Shown here: in pieces, positions 43,437-53,548 of the stretch | Layout of the letters: every line of letters begins with the position of its first letter | Numbering within the stretch: the first letter of the stretch is position 1 | NCBI RefSeq assembly: GCF_002995745.1 | Contig: NZ_PVXQ01000001.1 | Coordinates: 62,001-126,000 of the forward strand | Direction: 5' to 3' | DNA length: 64,000 bases | DNA from: Clostridium vincentii | Lineage (GTDB): Bacteria; Bacillota; Clostridia; Clostridiales; Clostridiaceae | Notes under the pieces: generated by a model | Told to the model about the DNA's origin: nothing | Databases searched by the model: none | The model's input: the letters and a program-made list of their open reading frames with translations, nothing else | Position numbers and translations under genes: made by a program

Positions 43437-44972
43437 TTATTTAGAAATTAAGCAATCTCCAGTCATATCAGCTGGAACTTCAACGCCCATTTCATTAAGC
43501 ATAGTTGGAGCTATATCTGCTAGCTTTCCTGGCTTCAATACTCTTCCATTTATGTTTTTTGATACCCATAAAAATGGTACTGGTAGTATAGTATGAGCAG
43601 TAAATGGAGTTCCTGTTGAGAAATCTATCATTTTTTCTGCATTACCATGATCAGCAGTAACAAATAATGTTCCATCTTTTTCAAGAATCTTATCAGCTAT
43701 TTTACCTAGACATGTGTCAACAGCTTCTACTGCCTTAATTGCAGCTTTAACTATTCCTGTATGACCAACCATATCTGCATTAGCTAAGTTTAATATTATC
43801 ATATCATACTTATCTTCATCTATTTTCTTTAGTAGTTCCTCAGTAACCTCATAAGCTGACATTTCAGGCTTAAGGTCATAGGTAGCAACCTTAGGTGATG
43901 GGATAACAACCCTATCTTCACCTTCATTAGGTTTTTCAACTCCACCATTAAAGAAGAAAGTAACATGAGCATATTTTTCTGTTTCTGCTATTCTAAGTTG
44001 GTTTTTTCCCTTTGAAGAAACATATTCTCCTAGAGTATTTAGTAATGTTTGTGGTGTAAATGCAACATTAACACCTTCTAAAGTACTATCATATTGTGTC
44101 ATAGTAACAAATGTAAGATCTAAAGTTTCTCTATTAAATCCAGCAAATGTTTTATCATTTATAGCTCTAGTTATTTCTCTAGCTCTATCTGGTCTGAAAT
44201 TAAAGAATATTACTGAATCTCCATTTTGAATTTTCCCTATAGCTTCTCCATTTTTTACTACTACTGCTGGTAATACAAATTCATCTGTTTTATTGTCATG
44301 GTATGATTTTTCCATAGCTTCTACAGCTGAATTGGCAGTTTCACCTTTTCCTAGTACTATTGCATTGTAAGCAAGTTCAACTCTTTCCCATCTATTATCT
44401 CTATCCATAGCATAATATCTACCACTTACAGTAGCGATTTCACCTATTCCAATTTCCTTCATCATTTCTTCAGTCTTTACTACAAAATCTTTACCTGATG
44501 ATGGTGGTACATCTCTTCCATCCATGAATGCATGTACATAAACTTTTTGAAGTCCTTCTTTTTTCGCAAATTCTAATAATCCTCTTAAATGTTCAATATG
44601 TGAGTGAACTCCACCATCTGATAGAAGTCCCATCAAATGTAGTGGAACATTGTTTTCCTTTGAATTTTTCATTGCCTTTAATAGTTCTTTATTATTATAA
44701 AAATCTCCATCTGCAATAGACTTAGTAATTCTTGTTAATTCTTGATATACTACTCTTCCTGATCCTATGTTTAAATGTCCAACTTCTGAATTTCCCATTT
44801 GTCCTTCTGGTAAACCTACCGCCATTCCACTTGCTTGAAGTTGTGCGTTAGGATATTCCATTAGTAATCTGTCAAAATTCGGTTTATTAGCTAATGCAAC
44901 TGCATTACCCTCTGATTTTGGTGCTAAACCAAACCCGTCCATTATCATTAGCATAACTGGTTTCTTCGCCAT
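43437..44972 (-). CDS. gpmI: 2,3-bisphosphoglycerate-independent phosphoglycerate mutase
   Basis: A 511-residue enzyme of the alkaline phosphatase superfamily interconverting 3- and 2-phosphoglycerate. Metal-site motifs: MLMIMDGFGLAPKSEGNA, the Ser loop GQMGNSEVGHLNIGSGRV, FMDGRDVPPSSG, NFRPDRAREITRA, and LNLANADMVGHTG with TADHGNAEKM. The ATG at 44972 has a strong GGAGG site; the longer reading frame has none. In many clostridia this gene follows tpiA; here a glycosyltransferase and an Rrf2 gene separate them. It has its own terminator. Confidence 0.98.
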   Translation of the reverse strand: MAKKPVMLMIMDGFGLAPKSEGNAVALANKPNFDRLLMEYPNAQLQASGMAVGLPEGQMGNSEVGHLNIGSGRVVYQELTRITKSIADGDFYNNKELLKAMKNSKENNVPLHLMGLLSDGGVHSHIEHLRGLLEFAKKEGLQKVYVHAFMDGRDVPPSSGKDFVVKTEEMMKEIGIGEIATVSGRYYAMDRDNRWERVELAYNAIVLGKGETANSAVEAMEKSYHDNKTDEFVLPAVVVKNGEAIGKIQNGDSVIFFNFRPDRAREITRAINDKTFAGFNRETLDLTFVTMTQYDSTLEGVNVAFTPQTLLNTLGEYVSSKGKNQLRIAETEKYAHVTFFFNGGVEKPNEGEDRVVIPSPKVATYDLKPEMSAYEVTEELLKKIDEDKYDMIILNLANADMVGHTGIVKAAIKAVEAVDTCLGKIADKILEKDGTLFVTADHGNAEKMIDFSTGTPFTAHTILPVPFLWVSKNINGRVLKPGKLADIAPTMLNEMGVEVPADMTGDCLISK

Positions 44973-45162
44973 AATTACCTCCATTAAATTTAAATTCATT
45001 CTACATAATTCAATTATACTACACTAATAAAAAAACTACTAATATATATACGTTTACACTACCTATTTTTTTATGTATTTTTTCATAAAATTTAACGAGG
45101 AAATAGTTAACATTTCCACGTTAATATTTTTGCTGATTTAGCCTTGCAAAATTTTATTTTTA

Positions 45163-45606
45163 CTAGATATAAAACATTGCTGAACTAGCAACTCCATTTT
45201 TATATTCTTCTACTAAATCTGCAAGAGTAGTATTATCTGCAATTTTATTAATGTTACTATCCATCTTATTCCAAACATTATTTCCTATAGATTGAATTAT
45301 GCTTTCATCACATTTCATACTATTATCAAAAGTAACATTCAACAAAGTGCTATCTAAAGCATTTAATATCGTTGAAATTTTAAGATTCTCTGGTTTTTTT
45401 GTAATAACATAACCACCTTGAGCTCCCTTTGTACCATTTATCAAACCAGCTTGACGAAGTGGAGTTAATATTTGTTCCAGATAATTTTTTGAAATTCCTT
45501 GTCTTTCCGAAATACTGATTACTGTTACCACATCTCCATTATTTGAATTCGCAACAATATCTATTAAGGCTACTAGACCATATTCTACTTTTGTAGATAT
45601 CTTCAT
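45163..45606 (-). CDS. Rrf2-family transcription regulator, CymR/IscR-like
   Basis: A 147-residue protein. The Rrf2 winged helix is standard: MKISTKVEYGLVALIDIVAN, ISERQGISKNYLEQILTPLR, GLINGTKGAQGGYVITK. Only one cysteine follows in the C-terminal half (MKCDES), so the three-cysteine Fe-S site of IscR/NsrR is lacking; this resembles CymR, which controls cysteine metabolism together with CysK. Cysteine-related regulation would fit cysE elsewhere in the window but this is inference. It stands alone with a GGAG-type site; a gap of 163 nt follows. Confidence 0.85.
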   Translation of the reverse strand: MKISTKVEYGLVALIDIVANSNNGDVVTVISISERQGISKNYLEQILTPLRQAGLINGTKGAQGGYVITKKPENLKISTILNALDSTLLNVTFDNSMKCDESIIQSIGNNVWNKMDSNINKIADNTTLADLVEEYKNGVASSAMFYI

Positions 45607-45757
45607 AATTATCCTCCATTATGCTTTTAAAAACAGCATAGTATATTTTGTTCAATTTGTTTACTTTTTATTACAGTATAACATATCTCCCTACTAAATC
45701 TCAATAGAGATTCAATCAAGACTTATATGTTTACTTTAGCAATAAGTGTCATTACAT

Positions 45758-45788
45758 AAAAAAAGTGTCAACTTTGTCGACACCTTTA
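45758..45788 (-). terminator. Terminator of the GT39 gene
   Basis: GTGTC-ACAAAGT-GACAC-type hairpin with a T-run on the minus strand, 45 nt after the glycosyltransferase stop codon. Confidence 0.75.
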
Positions 45789-45833
45789 AAGAAACTACAA
45801 AGATTATAGCTTCCTTTCCTAAATAAATTTCTC

Positions 45834-47306
45834 TTATTCTTTAATGTTTCTAATTATAATATAATCATCCGTCTCAGAAATAATAATACTTTCCTTAAGG
45901 ATTTCTTTATTCTCTAAATACTTAGTCTTTTTAGTTATTAGCACTGCATCCTGATCATCGGAAAATCCTTTAACGCCACCAATTTTACATTTTAAATCTC
46001 CGTATAATTCACTAATTAATAATTGGCTTTGTCTCCACTCTGCACTTTCAATATCAATATAGGCATCTTCGCTTTTTATCTCTTCATTATCTTTAAAAGA
46101 TTCCACCATAAAATCCTGAAGTAAATCTCTCTGAGGATTGTTAACAAATTTAACTGTGATATATCCTTGATAAATAACTGCCACTCCAAATATCAAGCTC
46201 AAAGTTACTGTAATCAATCTATTCATGGATAATTCCCTTAGAAATTTACCAAGAAAAATAGCCCCTACTATTATCACTGCTATGTAAATAGGTATTATGT
46301 ACCAAGCTAATTTAGTTTTAGCTATTGTAAACACTATAAGTGGAATTATAATCCACAGACTGTAACCTATAACATCATTTTTAGCTAATTCCCATTTTTT
46401 AAAGTATAATATGGAACCTATCAGTATTATTATACCTAATGCAATAACTAAAGAAGTTCCATTTAATAATATAAACTTAAAGTAATGCAATATAGATTCC
46501 TTGTTTCCTTCTATAGCTTCACTACTTCTTTTTAATAAATCATATTGTAGCATCTCTACTAAAAATTTTGTTCCATCCTTTAAAACTCTAGCTACTACCC
46601 AGGCTCCAATTGGAACTGTGAATGTTAAAATAAATAATACCCATTCCTTTAACTTAATCTTCTTTATCTCACTAGTTAATAATAAAAACAATCCGCCAAT
46701 TGCAACAATTACAAAGGCATGCCAGCTTTTAGTTAAAAATGCTAGGGAAAAGCAAATTCCGCATATGTATAAGGCTTTTTTATTTTTATCTATTGATAAC
46801 ATTGCTATCATAGATATTGTAAAAAATAGAATAAATAAAGCATCCGCATCTCCATTTCTTGCTGTATGAGCCATATATAAGGGAGTACAAACTGAAAATG
46901 CAATTAACGAAATAATTGATTCAAGCTTTCCATATTTTTTGCCAATAAAATATGCCAGTATAATTCCTGTTAAAAGCATTGCAATAGCAGATGGAACCCT
47001 AAAGGCAAAGGTTGATGTCCCTAACATTTTAAAAGCAATAATTATAAAATTAAAACTTAAAGGTGGTTTTAGGTTCCAGTAATCATTCTGGTAATTATAG
47101 GTATTAATTATGTTTTCATGGTTTTTCATCATTTCATAGGCACTTGCCCCATGTCTTGATTCATCCCAATCCACTACTGGAAACTGTCCTAATTTCCAAA
47201 AACATACAAATGCCAAAAAAGCTCCTACTATTATAAAGAGAATATTATAATATTTATTGATAAATCTTACTAGATTTGACTTTATTCTATTAGTATTAGT
47301 TTTCAT
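45834..47306 (-). CDS. Glycosyltransferase family 39 (ArnT/PMT-like), membrane
   Basis: A 490-residue membrane protein with about 11-12 helices. The first extracytoplasmic loop carries the catalytic acidic motif DWDESRHGASAYEMM, then NYQNDYWNLKPPLSFNFIII and HTARNGDADALFILF, as in ArnT and PMT enzymes that use polyprenyl-phosphate sugars. The acceptor (teichoic acid, protein or lipid) is unknown. It sits directly after a truncated frame of about 66 codons that may be the remnant of its former operon partner. An adequate G-rich site precedes the ATG. Confidence 0.85.
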   Translation of the reverse strand: MKTNTNRIKSNLVRFINKYYNILFIIVGAFLAFVCFWKLGQFPVVDWDESRHGASAYEMMKNHENIINTYNYQNDYWNLKPPLSFNFIIIAFKMLGTSTFAFRVPSAIAMLLTGIILAYFIGKKYGKLESIISLIAFSVCTPLYMAHTARNGDADALFILFFTISMIAMLSIDKNKKALYICGICFSLAFLTKSWHAFVIVAIGGLFLLLTSEIKKIKLKEWVLFILTFTVPIGAWVVARVLKDGTKFLVEMLQYDLLKRSSEAIEGNKESILHYFKFILLNGTSLVIALGIIILIGSILYFKKWELAKNDVIGYSLWIIIPLIVFTIAKTKLAWYIIPIYIAVIIVGAIFLGKFLRELSMNRLITVTLSLIFGVAVIYQGYITVKFVNNPQRDLLQDFMVESFKDNEEIKSEDAYIDIESAEWRQSQLLISELYGDLKCKIGGVKGFSDDQDAVLITKKTKYLENKEILKESIIISETDDYIIIRNIKE

Positions 47307-47309
47307 TTT

Positions 47310-47510
47310 TTAAAGCACCTCACCACTACTAGTGTTATTTGAATTTTTAAATAAATTTTGTATCTTTTCTATAATTAATGGTTCTCTAATAAACCTCATT
47401 ACTTTCAAATTAAATTTTCTCATTAATTGAGCTGAAACTGAAATAAAATTAATGAATGGTGTCCAAGCAAAGTTATCTATTCCGATACCAACATATACTT
47501 TACCATAATT
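47310..47510 (-). pseudogene. 3' remnant of an unknown gene upstream of GT39
   Basis: In the 370-nt gap before GT39 the minus strand has an open frame of 66 codons without a start: NYGKVYVGIGIDNFAWTPFI, then NFISVSAQLMRKFNLKVMRF, then EPLIIEKIQNLFKN. The amino acid composition is protein-like and the stop codon overlaps the ribosome-binding area of GT39, so this is probably the end of a truncated operon partner. I do not recognise the family. The 5' part is missing, replaced by non-coding DNA. Confidence 0.5.
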
Positions 47511-47588
47511 TTAGATATAATCCAACATTTTATAACTAGTTCTAATTCTAAAGTATTCTTCTACATTTTATATTCTATCGAAAAATAA

Positions 47589-47651
47589 GGACTATATTTG
47601 TTAGAGGTTATACTCACATAACGTGAGCCACCTATCGAACAAATATAGTCC
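47589..47651 (-). repeat. Large two-tier hairpin after tpiA
   Basis: GGACTATATTTGTT (47589-47602) and AACAAATATAGTCC (47638-47651) are exact 14-bp complements. The centre holds a second stem, CTCAC-ATAAC-GTGAG, and AGGT/ACCT. The minus strand continues with TTATTTTT, so it can serve as the tpiA terminator. The size is larger than its neighbours and resembles a miniature inverted-repeat element. Confidence 0.7.
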
Positions 47652-47676
47652 TATATTTTACTAAGTTATAATTCTC

Positions 47677-48423
47677 TTAGTAGTTAACTATTTGTGAGAA
47701 GTCTAAAGCAAGAAGACTTGCTCCTCCAACTAAAGCTCCATCTATGTCAGACATAGCCATTTGATCTTTAATTGAATTTGGTTTAACTGATCCGCCATAT
47801 TGGATTCTTACTTTATCAGCAACTTCTTTTCCAAACATTTCAGCAACAACATCTCTAATAGCCTTTATTGTGTCATTTGCTTGTTCATTAGTAGCAGTCT
47901 TACCAGTTCCTATAGCCCATATTGGTTCGTAAGCTATAATAAGTTTTTCTGCTAATTTTGTATCAAGTCCAGCTAAGTCAGCCTTAATTTGTCCTGATAT
48001 AACATCATTTGTAGTTCCATTTTCTCTTTGTTCTAGAGATTCTCCACAGCAAAGTATTGGAATTAGCTTATGAGCAAATGCAACTTTAACCTTTTTGTTT
48101 AAAGCTTCATCAGTTTCATTGAAATATTCTCTTCTTTCACTGTGTCCTAAAACTACATAGTCAACTCCCATAGCTTCAAGCATTCCTGGAGAAACTTCTC
48201 CTGTGAAAGCTCCCTTTTCTTCAAAGTGCATGTTTTGAGCACTTATCTTTACGTTTGAACCAGCAGCAGCCTTTATAGCAGCGTCTAAGCAAACAAAAGT
48301 TGGACATATAACTACTTCACAAGTAGCCTTATTTACTAATGGTTTTAATTCATTTATCATTTTAACAGCTTCGTCTGGAGTGTAATTCATCTTCCAGTTT
48401 CCAGCAATAATAGCTTTTCTCAT
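47677..48423 (-). CDS. tpiA: Triosephosphate isomerase
   Basis: A 248-residue TIM barrel. Landmarks: [16 protein letters not shown] (catalytic Lys and Asn), the histidine in [13 protein letters not shown], the catalytic Glu in [20 protein letters not shown], and the phosphate loop [12 protein letters not shown] with [10 protein letters not shown]. It interconverts dihydroxyacetone phosphate and glyceraldehyde-3-phosphate. It follows pgk by 40 nt in the cggR-gapA-pgk-tpiA operon. GAGGTG precedes the ATG. Ends at the large hairpin downstream. Confidence 0.98.
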   Translation of the reverse strand: MRKAIIAGNWKMNYTPDEAVKMINELKPLVNKATCEVVICPTFVCLDAAIKAAAGSNVKISAQNMHFEEKGAFTGEVSPGMLEAMGVDYVVLGHSERREYFNETDEALNKKVKVAFAHKLIPILCCGESLEQRENGTTNDVISGQIKADLAGLDTKLAEKLIIAYEPIWAIGTGKTATNEQANDTIKAIRDVVAEMFGKEVADKVRIQYGGSVKPNSIKDQMAMSDIDGALVGGASLLALDFSQIVNY

Positions 48424-48463
48424 TAATATTCACCTCTTATTATTATTTGTTTATTCTTATATA

Positions 48464-49642
48464 TTATTTATCGTTTAAAGCAGCAATACCAGGAAGTTCT
48501 TTTCCTTCTAGGAATTCTAGAGAAGCTCCACCACCTGTTGATATGTGAGTCATCTTTTCTCCAAATCCTAAGATATTAACAGCAGCAGCTGAGTCTCCTC
48601 CACCAATAACTGTTGTAGCATCTGCATCAGCCATAGCCTTAGCAACTGCAATTGTTCCCTTATTGAAGTTATCAAATTCGAAAACTCCCATAGGTCCGTT
48701 CCAAATAACAGTTTTTGCATCCTTTATAGCGTTTGCATAAAGAACATCTGTCTTAGGTCCAATATCTAATCCCATGCTACCTGCAGGAATATTTTGGTCT
48801 TCTGTAACTACAGCTGTAACATCCTTAAATCCATCTGCAACTCTGTGATCTACTGGTAACAAGAATTTTACGCCCTTAGTCTTAGCCTTTTCAATCATTT
48901 CCTTAGCATAGTCAATTCTATCAGCTTCAACTAGTGAAGTTCCGATTTCATATCCTTGAGCCTTTAAGAATGTGTAAGCCATTCCGCCACCAATGATTAT
49001 TGTATCAACCTTTTCTAAAAGGTTGTTAATAACAGCAATCTTATCAGAAACCTTAGCTCCACCTAATATAGCAACAAAAGGTCTAACTGGTGCGTTTACA
49101 ACTTCTCCTAAAAACTTCAATTCCTTTTGAATTAAGTACCCACATACAGCTGTTTTCAAGTAATCAGTTACTCCAACAGTTGAACAATGAGCTCTATGAG
49201 CTGTTCCAAAGGCATCATTAACAAAGACATCAGCAAGAGAAGCTAATTCCTTTGAGAATTCTGGAAGGTTCTTAGTTTCTTCTTTTCTGCATCTTGTGTT
49301 TTCTAATAATACAACGTCTCCGTCTTTCATATCAGCAACAGCTTTTTTAGCATTATCTCCAACAACTTCTTCATCTCTTGCAAAAACAACTTCTTGATCT
49401 AGCATTTGACTAAGTCTTACAGCAACTGGTGCTAAAGAGTTAGAAGCATCTTTTCCTAAATGTGAACAAAGTATAACCTTTGCGCCATTTTTTATCAAAT
49501 AATTTATAGTTGGTAATGCACCCTTTAATCTGTTTTCATCAGTTATCTTTCCATCTTTTAAAGGTACGTTAAAGTCACATCTCACTAAAACTTTTTTGCC
49601 TTTAACTTGGATATCTTCGATAGTTTTCTTATTAAAGCTCAT
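48464..49642 (-). CDS. pgk: Phosphoglycerate kinase
   Basis: A 392-residue kinase. Substrate-binding [18 protein letters not shown], the hinge [17 protein letters not shown], and the nucleotide site [14 protein letters not shown] with [11 protein letters not shown] and [19 protein letters not shown] are all intact. It makes ATP from 1,3-bisphosphoglycerate. It follows gapA with an intergenic hairpin, so its mRNA level may differ from gapA. GAGGTG lies before the ATG. Confidence 0.98.
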   Translation of the reverse strand: MSFNKKTIEDIQVKGKKVLVRCDFNVPLKDGKITDENRLKGALPTINYLIKNGAKVILCSHLGKDASNSLAPVAVRLSQMLDQEVVFARDEEVVGDNAKKAVADMKDGDVVLLENTRCRKEETKNLPEFSKELASLADVFVNDAFGTAHRAHCSTVGVTDYLKTAVCGYLIQKELKFLGEVVNAPVRPFVAILGGAKVSDKIAVINNLLEKVDTIIIGGGMAYTFLKAQGYEIGTSLVEADRIDYAKEMIEKAKTKGVKFLLPVDHRVADGFKDVTAVVTEDQNIPAGSMGLDIGPKTDVLYANAIKDAKTVIWNGPMGVFEFDNFNKGTIAVAKAMADADATTVIGGGDSAAAVNILGFGEKMTHISTGGGASLEFLEGKELPGIAALNDK

Positions 49643-49674
49643 TCTTTCACCTCATATTATATTTTTATTATTTA

Positions 49675-49719
49675 AAATAGGTCTGGCCTCATAGATTAAC
49701 TATAATACCAGACCTATTT
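49675..49719 (-). terminator. Hairpin between gapA and pgk
   Basis: AAATAGGTCTGG (49675-49686) and CCAGACCTATTT (49708-49719) form a perfect 12-bp stem; the minus strand continues with TAAATAAT. It is likely a partial terminator or 3'-stabilising hairpin that raises gapA mRNA over the downstream genes. Confidence 0.8.
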
Positions 49720-49749
49720 ATTTCACCAATTTATATAATTAAATTAATA

Positions 49750-50763
49750 TTAAGCTAATTCAGCGAAATACTTAATTGTTCTAACCATTTGGCTAGTGTA
49801 TGAATTTTCGTTATCATACCATGCAACTGTTTGAACTTGATATAAATCTTCTCCGATTTTAGCAACCATTGTTTGAGTTGCATCGAATATAGAACCAAAT
49901 TTACTTCCAACGATATCAGAAGATACTATTTGATCTTCATTGTAACAGAAAGATTCATCTGCTGCTGCTTTCATTACTGCATTGACAGAATCTACTGTAA
50001 TATCTTTTCCTTTTACAACTGATATTAATATTGTTGTAGAACCAGTTGGAACTGGAACACGTTGTGCAGCACCAATTAATTTTCCGTTTAATTCTGGAAT
50101 AACTAATCCGATAGCTTTTGCAGCTCCTGTTGAATTAGGAACTATGTTTACAGCCGCTGCTCTCGCACGTCTGAAGTCTCCGCCTCTATGAGGTCCGTCT
50201 AATAACATTTGATCTCCAGTATAAGCATGAATTGTGTTCATGATACCAGATTGAATCTTTGCAAAGTTATTAAGAGCGTTAGCCATAGGAGCTAAACAGT
50301 TTGTTGTACAAGAAGCTGCTGATATAATTGTATCTTCTGCTTTTAATACATCATGATTTACATTGAATACAACTGTTGGAAGATCGTTACCAGCTGGTGC
50401 TGAAATAACAACTTTCTTAGCTCCTGCTTTGATATGTGCTTCAGATTTTGCTTTAGATGCATAGAATCCAGTACATTCAAGTACTACATCTACTCCTACT
50501 TCTTTCCAAGGAAGTGTAGAAGCGTCTGCTTGTGCATAAATCTTTATTTCTTTTCCATTAACAACGATAGAAGAATCTTTAACCTCTACTGTTTGGTCAT
50601 ATCTACCTTGAGATGAATCATATTTTAATAAGTGTGCTAACATTTTAGTATCTGTTAGGTCGTTTATTGCAACGATCTCATACCCCTCTGCTCCAAACAT
50701 TTGTCTGAATGCAAGACGTCCAATACGTCCAAAACCATTAATTGCTACTTTAACATTTGCCAT
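49750..50763 (-). CDS. gapA: Glyceraldehyde-3-phosphate dehydrogenase (glycolytic)
   Basis: A 337-residue NAD-dependent enzyme. N-terminal [16 protein letters not shown] is the dinucleotide site; catalytic Cys is in [14 protein letters not shown], His in [10 protein letters not shown], and the phosphate-binding motif [16 protein letters not shown] and [15 protein letters not shown] follow. It is the first enzyme gene of the operon after cggR (75 nt) and has GGAGG before the ATG. CggR should set its expression by fructose-1,6-bisphosphate. Confidence 0.98.
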   Translation of the reverse strand: MANVKVAINGFGRIGRLAFRQMFGAEGYEIVAINDLTDTKMLAHLLKYDSSQGRYDQTVEVKDSSIVVNGKEIKIYAQADASTLPWKEVGVDVVLECTGFYASKAKSEAHIKAGAKKVVISAPAGNDLPTVVFNVNHDVLKAEDTIISAASCTTNCLAPMANALNNFAKIQSGIMNTIHAYTGDQMLLDGPHRGGDFRRARAAAVNIVPNSTGAAKAIGLVIPELNGKLIGAAQRVPVPTGSTTILISVVKGKDITVDSVNAVMKAAADESFCYNEDQIVSSDIVGSKFGSIFDATQTMVAKIGEDLYQVQTVAWYDNENSYTSQMVRTIKYFAELA

Positions 50764-50838
50764 TAAAAACTACCTCCTAATATCTATTTATAAAAATATA
50801 TATTTAAAAAAATATTATTTTTTATAATCTAAGTTAAT

Positions 50839-51876
50839 TTACTTTTGGTTATTCTTTAACTGCTCTAGAATTTCTCTACCCGCAGCCTCATCTGTTAAAA
50901 GAATTCCATTAGTATTGTTACGTTGAGTTGAAATAATAGATGCTACTTTATTTTTACCACCTGCAACAGCAATATGTGTGCTAATTTTTTTAGCCTCTTT
51001 AATGTTTATTCCTATTGGGGTGATTTGGCAAACAACTTCTGATTCTTTGTTGAAATAACACCCAAAGGCCTCTCCAACTGATCCAAGTTTAATTAACCCA
51101 TCTATTTCTTCCTGTGACGCTCCCCTTTTGGCTGCCATTTCCATAGCATTACCTATACCATATATTAATATATCTGCATTATGAATGCAATCAATAATTT
51201 CCTTAATTCCCTTTTCTTTTAGTAAAAAATCTAAAATATCCGAGGAAAGATTTTCTGGTATATGAAGCATTTTGTAAGTTCCATCAATTTTTTCTGCAAG
51301 GGCCGCGGCTAAAGTATTTGCTTGTGTTTCAACCTTTTTTCCCATTCCGCCTCTTGCTGGAACTACCAATATATTTGATAAGTTATTTAACCTAGGAAAG
51401 GCTTCTATAACTTCTTTTAACGTACTTCCTCCAGTTATTGCTATTATACTATTATTTTCAATAATATCTTTAACATAATTAGAGCATGCTTTTCCAAGTT
51501 CCTTAAGTACCATTGGATTTTCCTCAACATCTCCTGAAACGATAATAACTTGTCTTAAATTCAATAACGTCTTAATTTGGTTTTCTATTTCCGACAAGCC
51601 TTTAATTTCGTGAATAAAATCTTTAAGTTTAGTAACGATTTCTTCTCCACTTTTTGTTATATTCATTCCTGGAGTATTTATTTCTATTAATCCCTGTTCC
51701 TTAAGAAAGCTTATCTCAGTTCTTACTATTCTCTCCCCTAAATTTACTTGATTAGCCAATATTCTTCTGCCAATGGGTTGATTATAGTAAATCGTCCTCA
51801 ATATATTGTACCTTTTTTCGAGCACTTCTACAAGTTCAGGAACTATTTTCTTTTGAAGCTTTAATATTTCCTGCAC
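50839..51876 (-). CDS. cggR: Central glycolytic genes regulator CggR (SorC family)
   Basis: A 345-residue repressor. The N-terminal HTH reads LQKKIVPELVEVLEKRYNIL then IGRRILANQVNLGERIVRTE, followed by a SorC sugar-phosphate-binding domain (AITGGSTLKEVIEAFPR; PARGGMGKKVETQAN; YGIGNAMEMAAKRG). It should repress gapA-pgk-tpiA and be released by fructose-1,6-bisphosphate. I start at GTG 51876 (AAAGGAG 8 nt upstream; the protein then begins with the usual QEILKLQKK). A longer in-frame start at 51957 lies inside the promoter/operator region. Confidence 0.92.
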   Translation of the reverse strand: MQEILKLQKKIVPELVEVLEKRYNILRTIYYNQPIGRRILANQVNLGERIVRTEISFLKEQGLIEINTPGMNITKSGEEIVTKLKDFIHEIKGLSEIENQIKTLLNLRQVIIVSGDVEENPMVLKELGKACSNYVKDIIENNSIIAITGGSTLKEVIEAFPRLNNLSNILVVPARGGMGKKVETQANTLAAALAEKIDGTYKMLHIPENLSSDILDFLLKEKGIKEIIDCIHNADILIYGIGNAMEMAAKRGASQEEIDGLIKLGSVGEAFGCYFNKESEVVCQITPIGINIKEAKKISTHIAVAGGKNKVASIISTQRNNTNGILLTDEAAGREILEQLKNNQK

Positions 51877-51902
51877 TGTAAACACTCCTTTGGGCTTATA
51901 AA

Positions 51903-51942
51903 GTCCCACTGTATTTATTTTCGTCCCGCAACTACCATTATA
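51903..51942 (-). promoter_or_regulatory. cggR promoter and CggR-type operator
   Basis: A TATAAT box is at 51942-51937 on the minus strand. Downstream of it, CGGGAC (about 51928-51923) and TGGGAC (51908-51903) are direct repeats with a 20-nt period, exactly the spacing of the CGGGAC repeats in the Bacillus subtilis CggR operator. They lie between the -10 box and the cggR start, so CggR would block its own operon. Confidence 0.8.
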
Positions 51943-52036
51943 GTCCAATACTTGCATTTTTGAAAGTCTTTATAAAAAGTTCTTATAATTATTTTATTTA
52001 TACTCATATAGGATTAGCTATTTATAAGCTCATTAT

Positions 52037-53416
52037 TCATAATCTTTTTCTCTTGCAAGAAGATTTTATTCCCACTTCTTCTCTATATTTAGCTACAGTT
52101 CTTCTAGATATATTCATATCTTCTTTATTTAACTCATCGCATATAAATTGATCAGATAGAGGCTTTATTTTATTCTCTGAATATATTAATTCTTTTATTC
52201 TATTTTTTATTTTAACTACTGAAATGTCTTCGCTACTTTCTTTACTTGCCACTCCAGTTGAAAATAGATCCTTTATTTTTATTGTTCCAAATGTTGTTAA
52301 AATATATTTATCTTTAATCGCTCTACTTACTGTAGATTCATGCATATCTATTTCCTCTGATATATCCTTGAGTGTCATTGGCTTTAATAAATTAAGACCT
52401 CGATCAAAAAATTCCATTTGTTTCTCTAATACCTTTTCAAGCACCTTATAAAGAGTGGATCTTCTTTGATCTATACTTTTAATTAAAAATAATGCCTTAT
52501 CTAATTTTTCCTTTACATATTTACTAGTATCACTTTTTTCTCCACTATTTATTACCTGTTTGTATACATTATTAATTGATAGGCTAGGAAGAAGTTTATC
52601 ATTCATAATAATATAATACTCACCCTGAATATTTCTTATTTCTGCATCAGGCATAATAAATTTCACATCTTCCCCAGTATAAAATCCACTTGATGGCTTT
52701 GGCTCTAACTTTTTTATTATGTCTCCATATCGCTGAGCCTCTCTTTGAGATATATTAAATCTATCAGCTATATTCTTATATTTATTATTTGCCAAATCCT
52801 CTAAATAATCATCAACTATACCTTCTAAGATGATATTTATTAAGCCTAGATGTATTAATTCAAGTTTTAAGCATTCCTTTAAATCTCTTGCGCCAATCCC
52901 ATAGGGCTCTAATTCTTGTACCACTTCTAAAGCTTTTTCTACACAAGAACTACTTATTTTTAGTTCTCTAGCTATTTCATCTATACTTATTTCTAAGTAT
53001 CCTCTATTATCTAAGCATTCAATTATGTAATCTGCTATTTCTTTTACAAAGGAATCTTCCTCAATATCAGCTAGTTGCTCATGCAAATATTCTTTTAATG
53101 ATTTTTTTTCTGATATAAAATTAAATGGAGATACTTCATCATCATAACTTCCATAACTTTGGGCTCCATAATTATCAAATTCAAGATATTTTATCATTTC
53201 TTTATAATCATACTTATCTAACTCTTTATTACTATCTTGTGTATTATCAGTATAATCCTCTTTAATTTCTAATACTGGATTCTCAGAAAACTCATTATCT
53301 ATGAATTCTCGAAGCTCATTAGCTGACATTTGGAGCACCTTAATTGAAAGTTTCATCTCTTGAGTTAAAGCTAATTTTTGATCCTGGGATAAATTATACT
53401 CATACTCCATTTTCAT
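52037..53416 (-). CDS. rpoN: RNA polymerase sigma-54 factor RpoN
   Basis: A 459-residue sigma-54. Region I is glutamine- and leucine-rich (LSQDQKLALTQEMKLSIKVL), an acidic region II follows, then the core-binding domain (YIIECLDNRGYLEISIDEIA), the HTH (SEEIDMHESTVSRAIKDKYI), and the RpoN box RRTVAKYREEVG at the C-terminus. It needs an AAA+ enhancer protein, none of which is in the window. It lies directly upstream of cggR (about 160 nt); this order is common in clostridia. GGAGG precedes the ATG. Confidence 0.97.
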   Translation of the reverse strand: MKMEYEYNLSQDQKLALTQEMKLSIKVLQMSANELREFIDNEFSENPVLEIKEDYTDNTQDSNKELDKYDYKEMIKYLEFDNYGAQSYGSYDDEVSPFNFISEKKSLKEYLHEQLADIEEDSFVKEIADYIIECLDNRGYLEISIDEIARELKISSSCVEKALEVVQELEPYGIGARDLKECLKLELIHLGLINIILEGIVDDYLEDLANNKYKNIADRFNISQREAQRYGDIIKKLEPKPSSGFYTGEDVKFIMPDAEIRNIQGEYYIIMNDKLLPSLSINNVYKQVINSGEKSDTSKYVKEKLDKALFLIKSIDQRRSTLYKVLEKVLEKQMEFFDRGLNLLKPMTLKDISEEIDMHESTVSRAIKDKYILTTFGTIKIKDLFSTGVASKESSEDISVVKIKNRIKELIYSENKIKPLSDQFICDELNKEDMNISRRTVAKYREEVGIKSSCKRKRL

Positions 53417-53518
53417 ATTTTCGCCCTCCTTTATTGCATATTAATATCTTTATCTATAGTTTGTATTTCTATTAAAATAATTTTAATTTTTATGTATACA
53501 TTTTCATGTTTTATATAA

Positions 53519-53548
53519 GATAAGAAGCTCGTAAGCTCCTTATCTTAA
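53519..53548 (-). terminator. degV-family gene terminator
   Basis: AGATAAG-AAGCT-CGTA-AGCTCCTTATCT (53519-53546) forms a long hairpin just at the stop codon of the DegV-family gene; the following T-run is weak. Confidence 0.65.
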
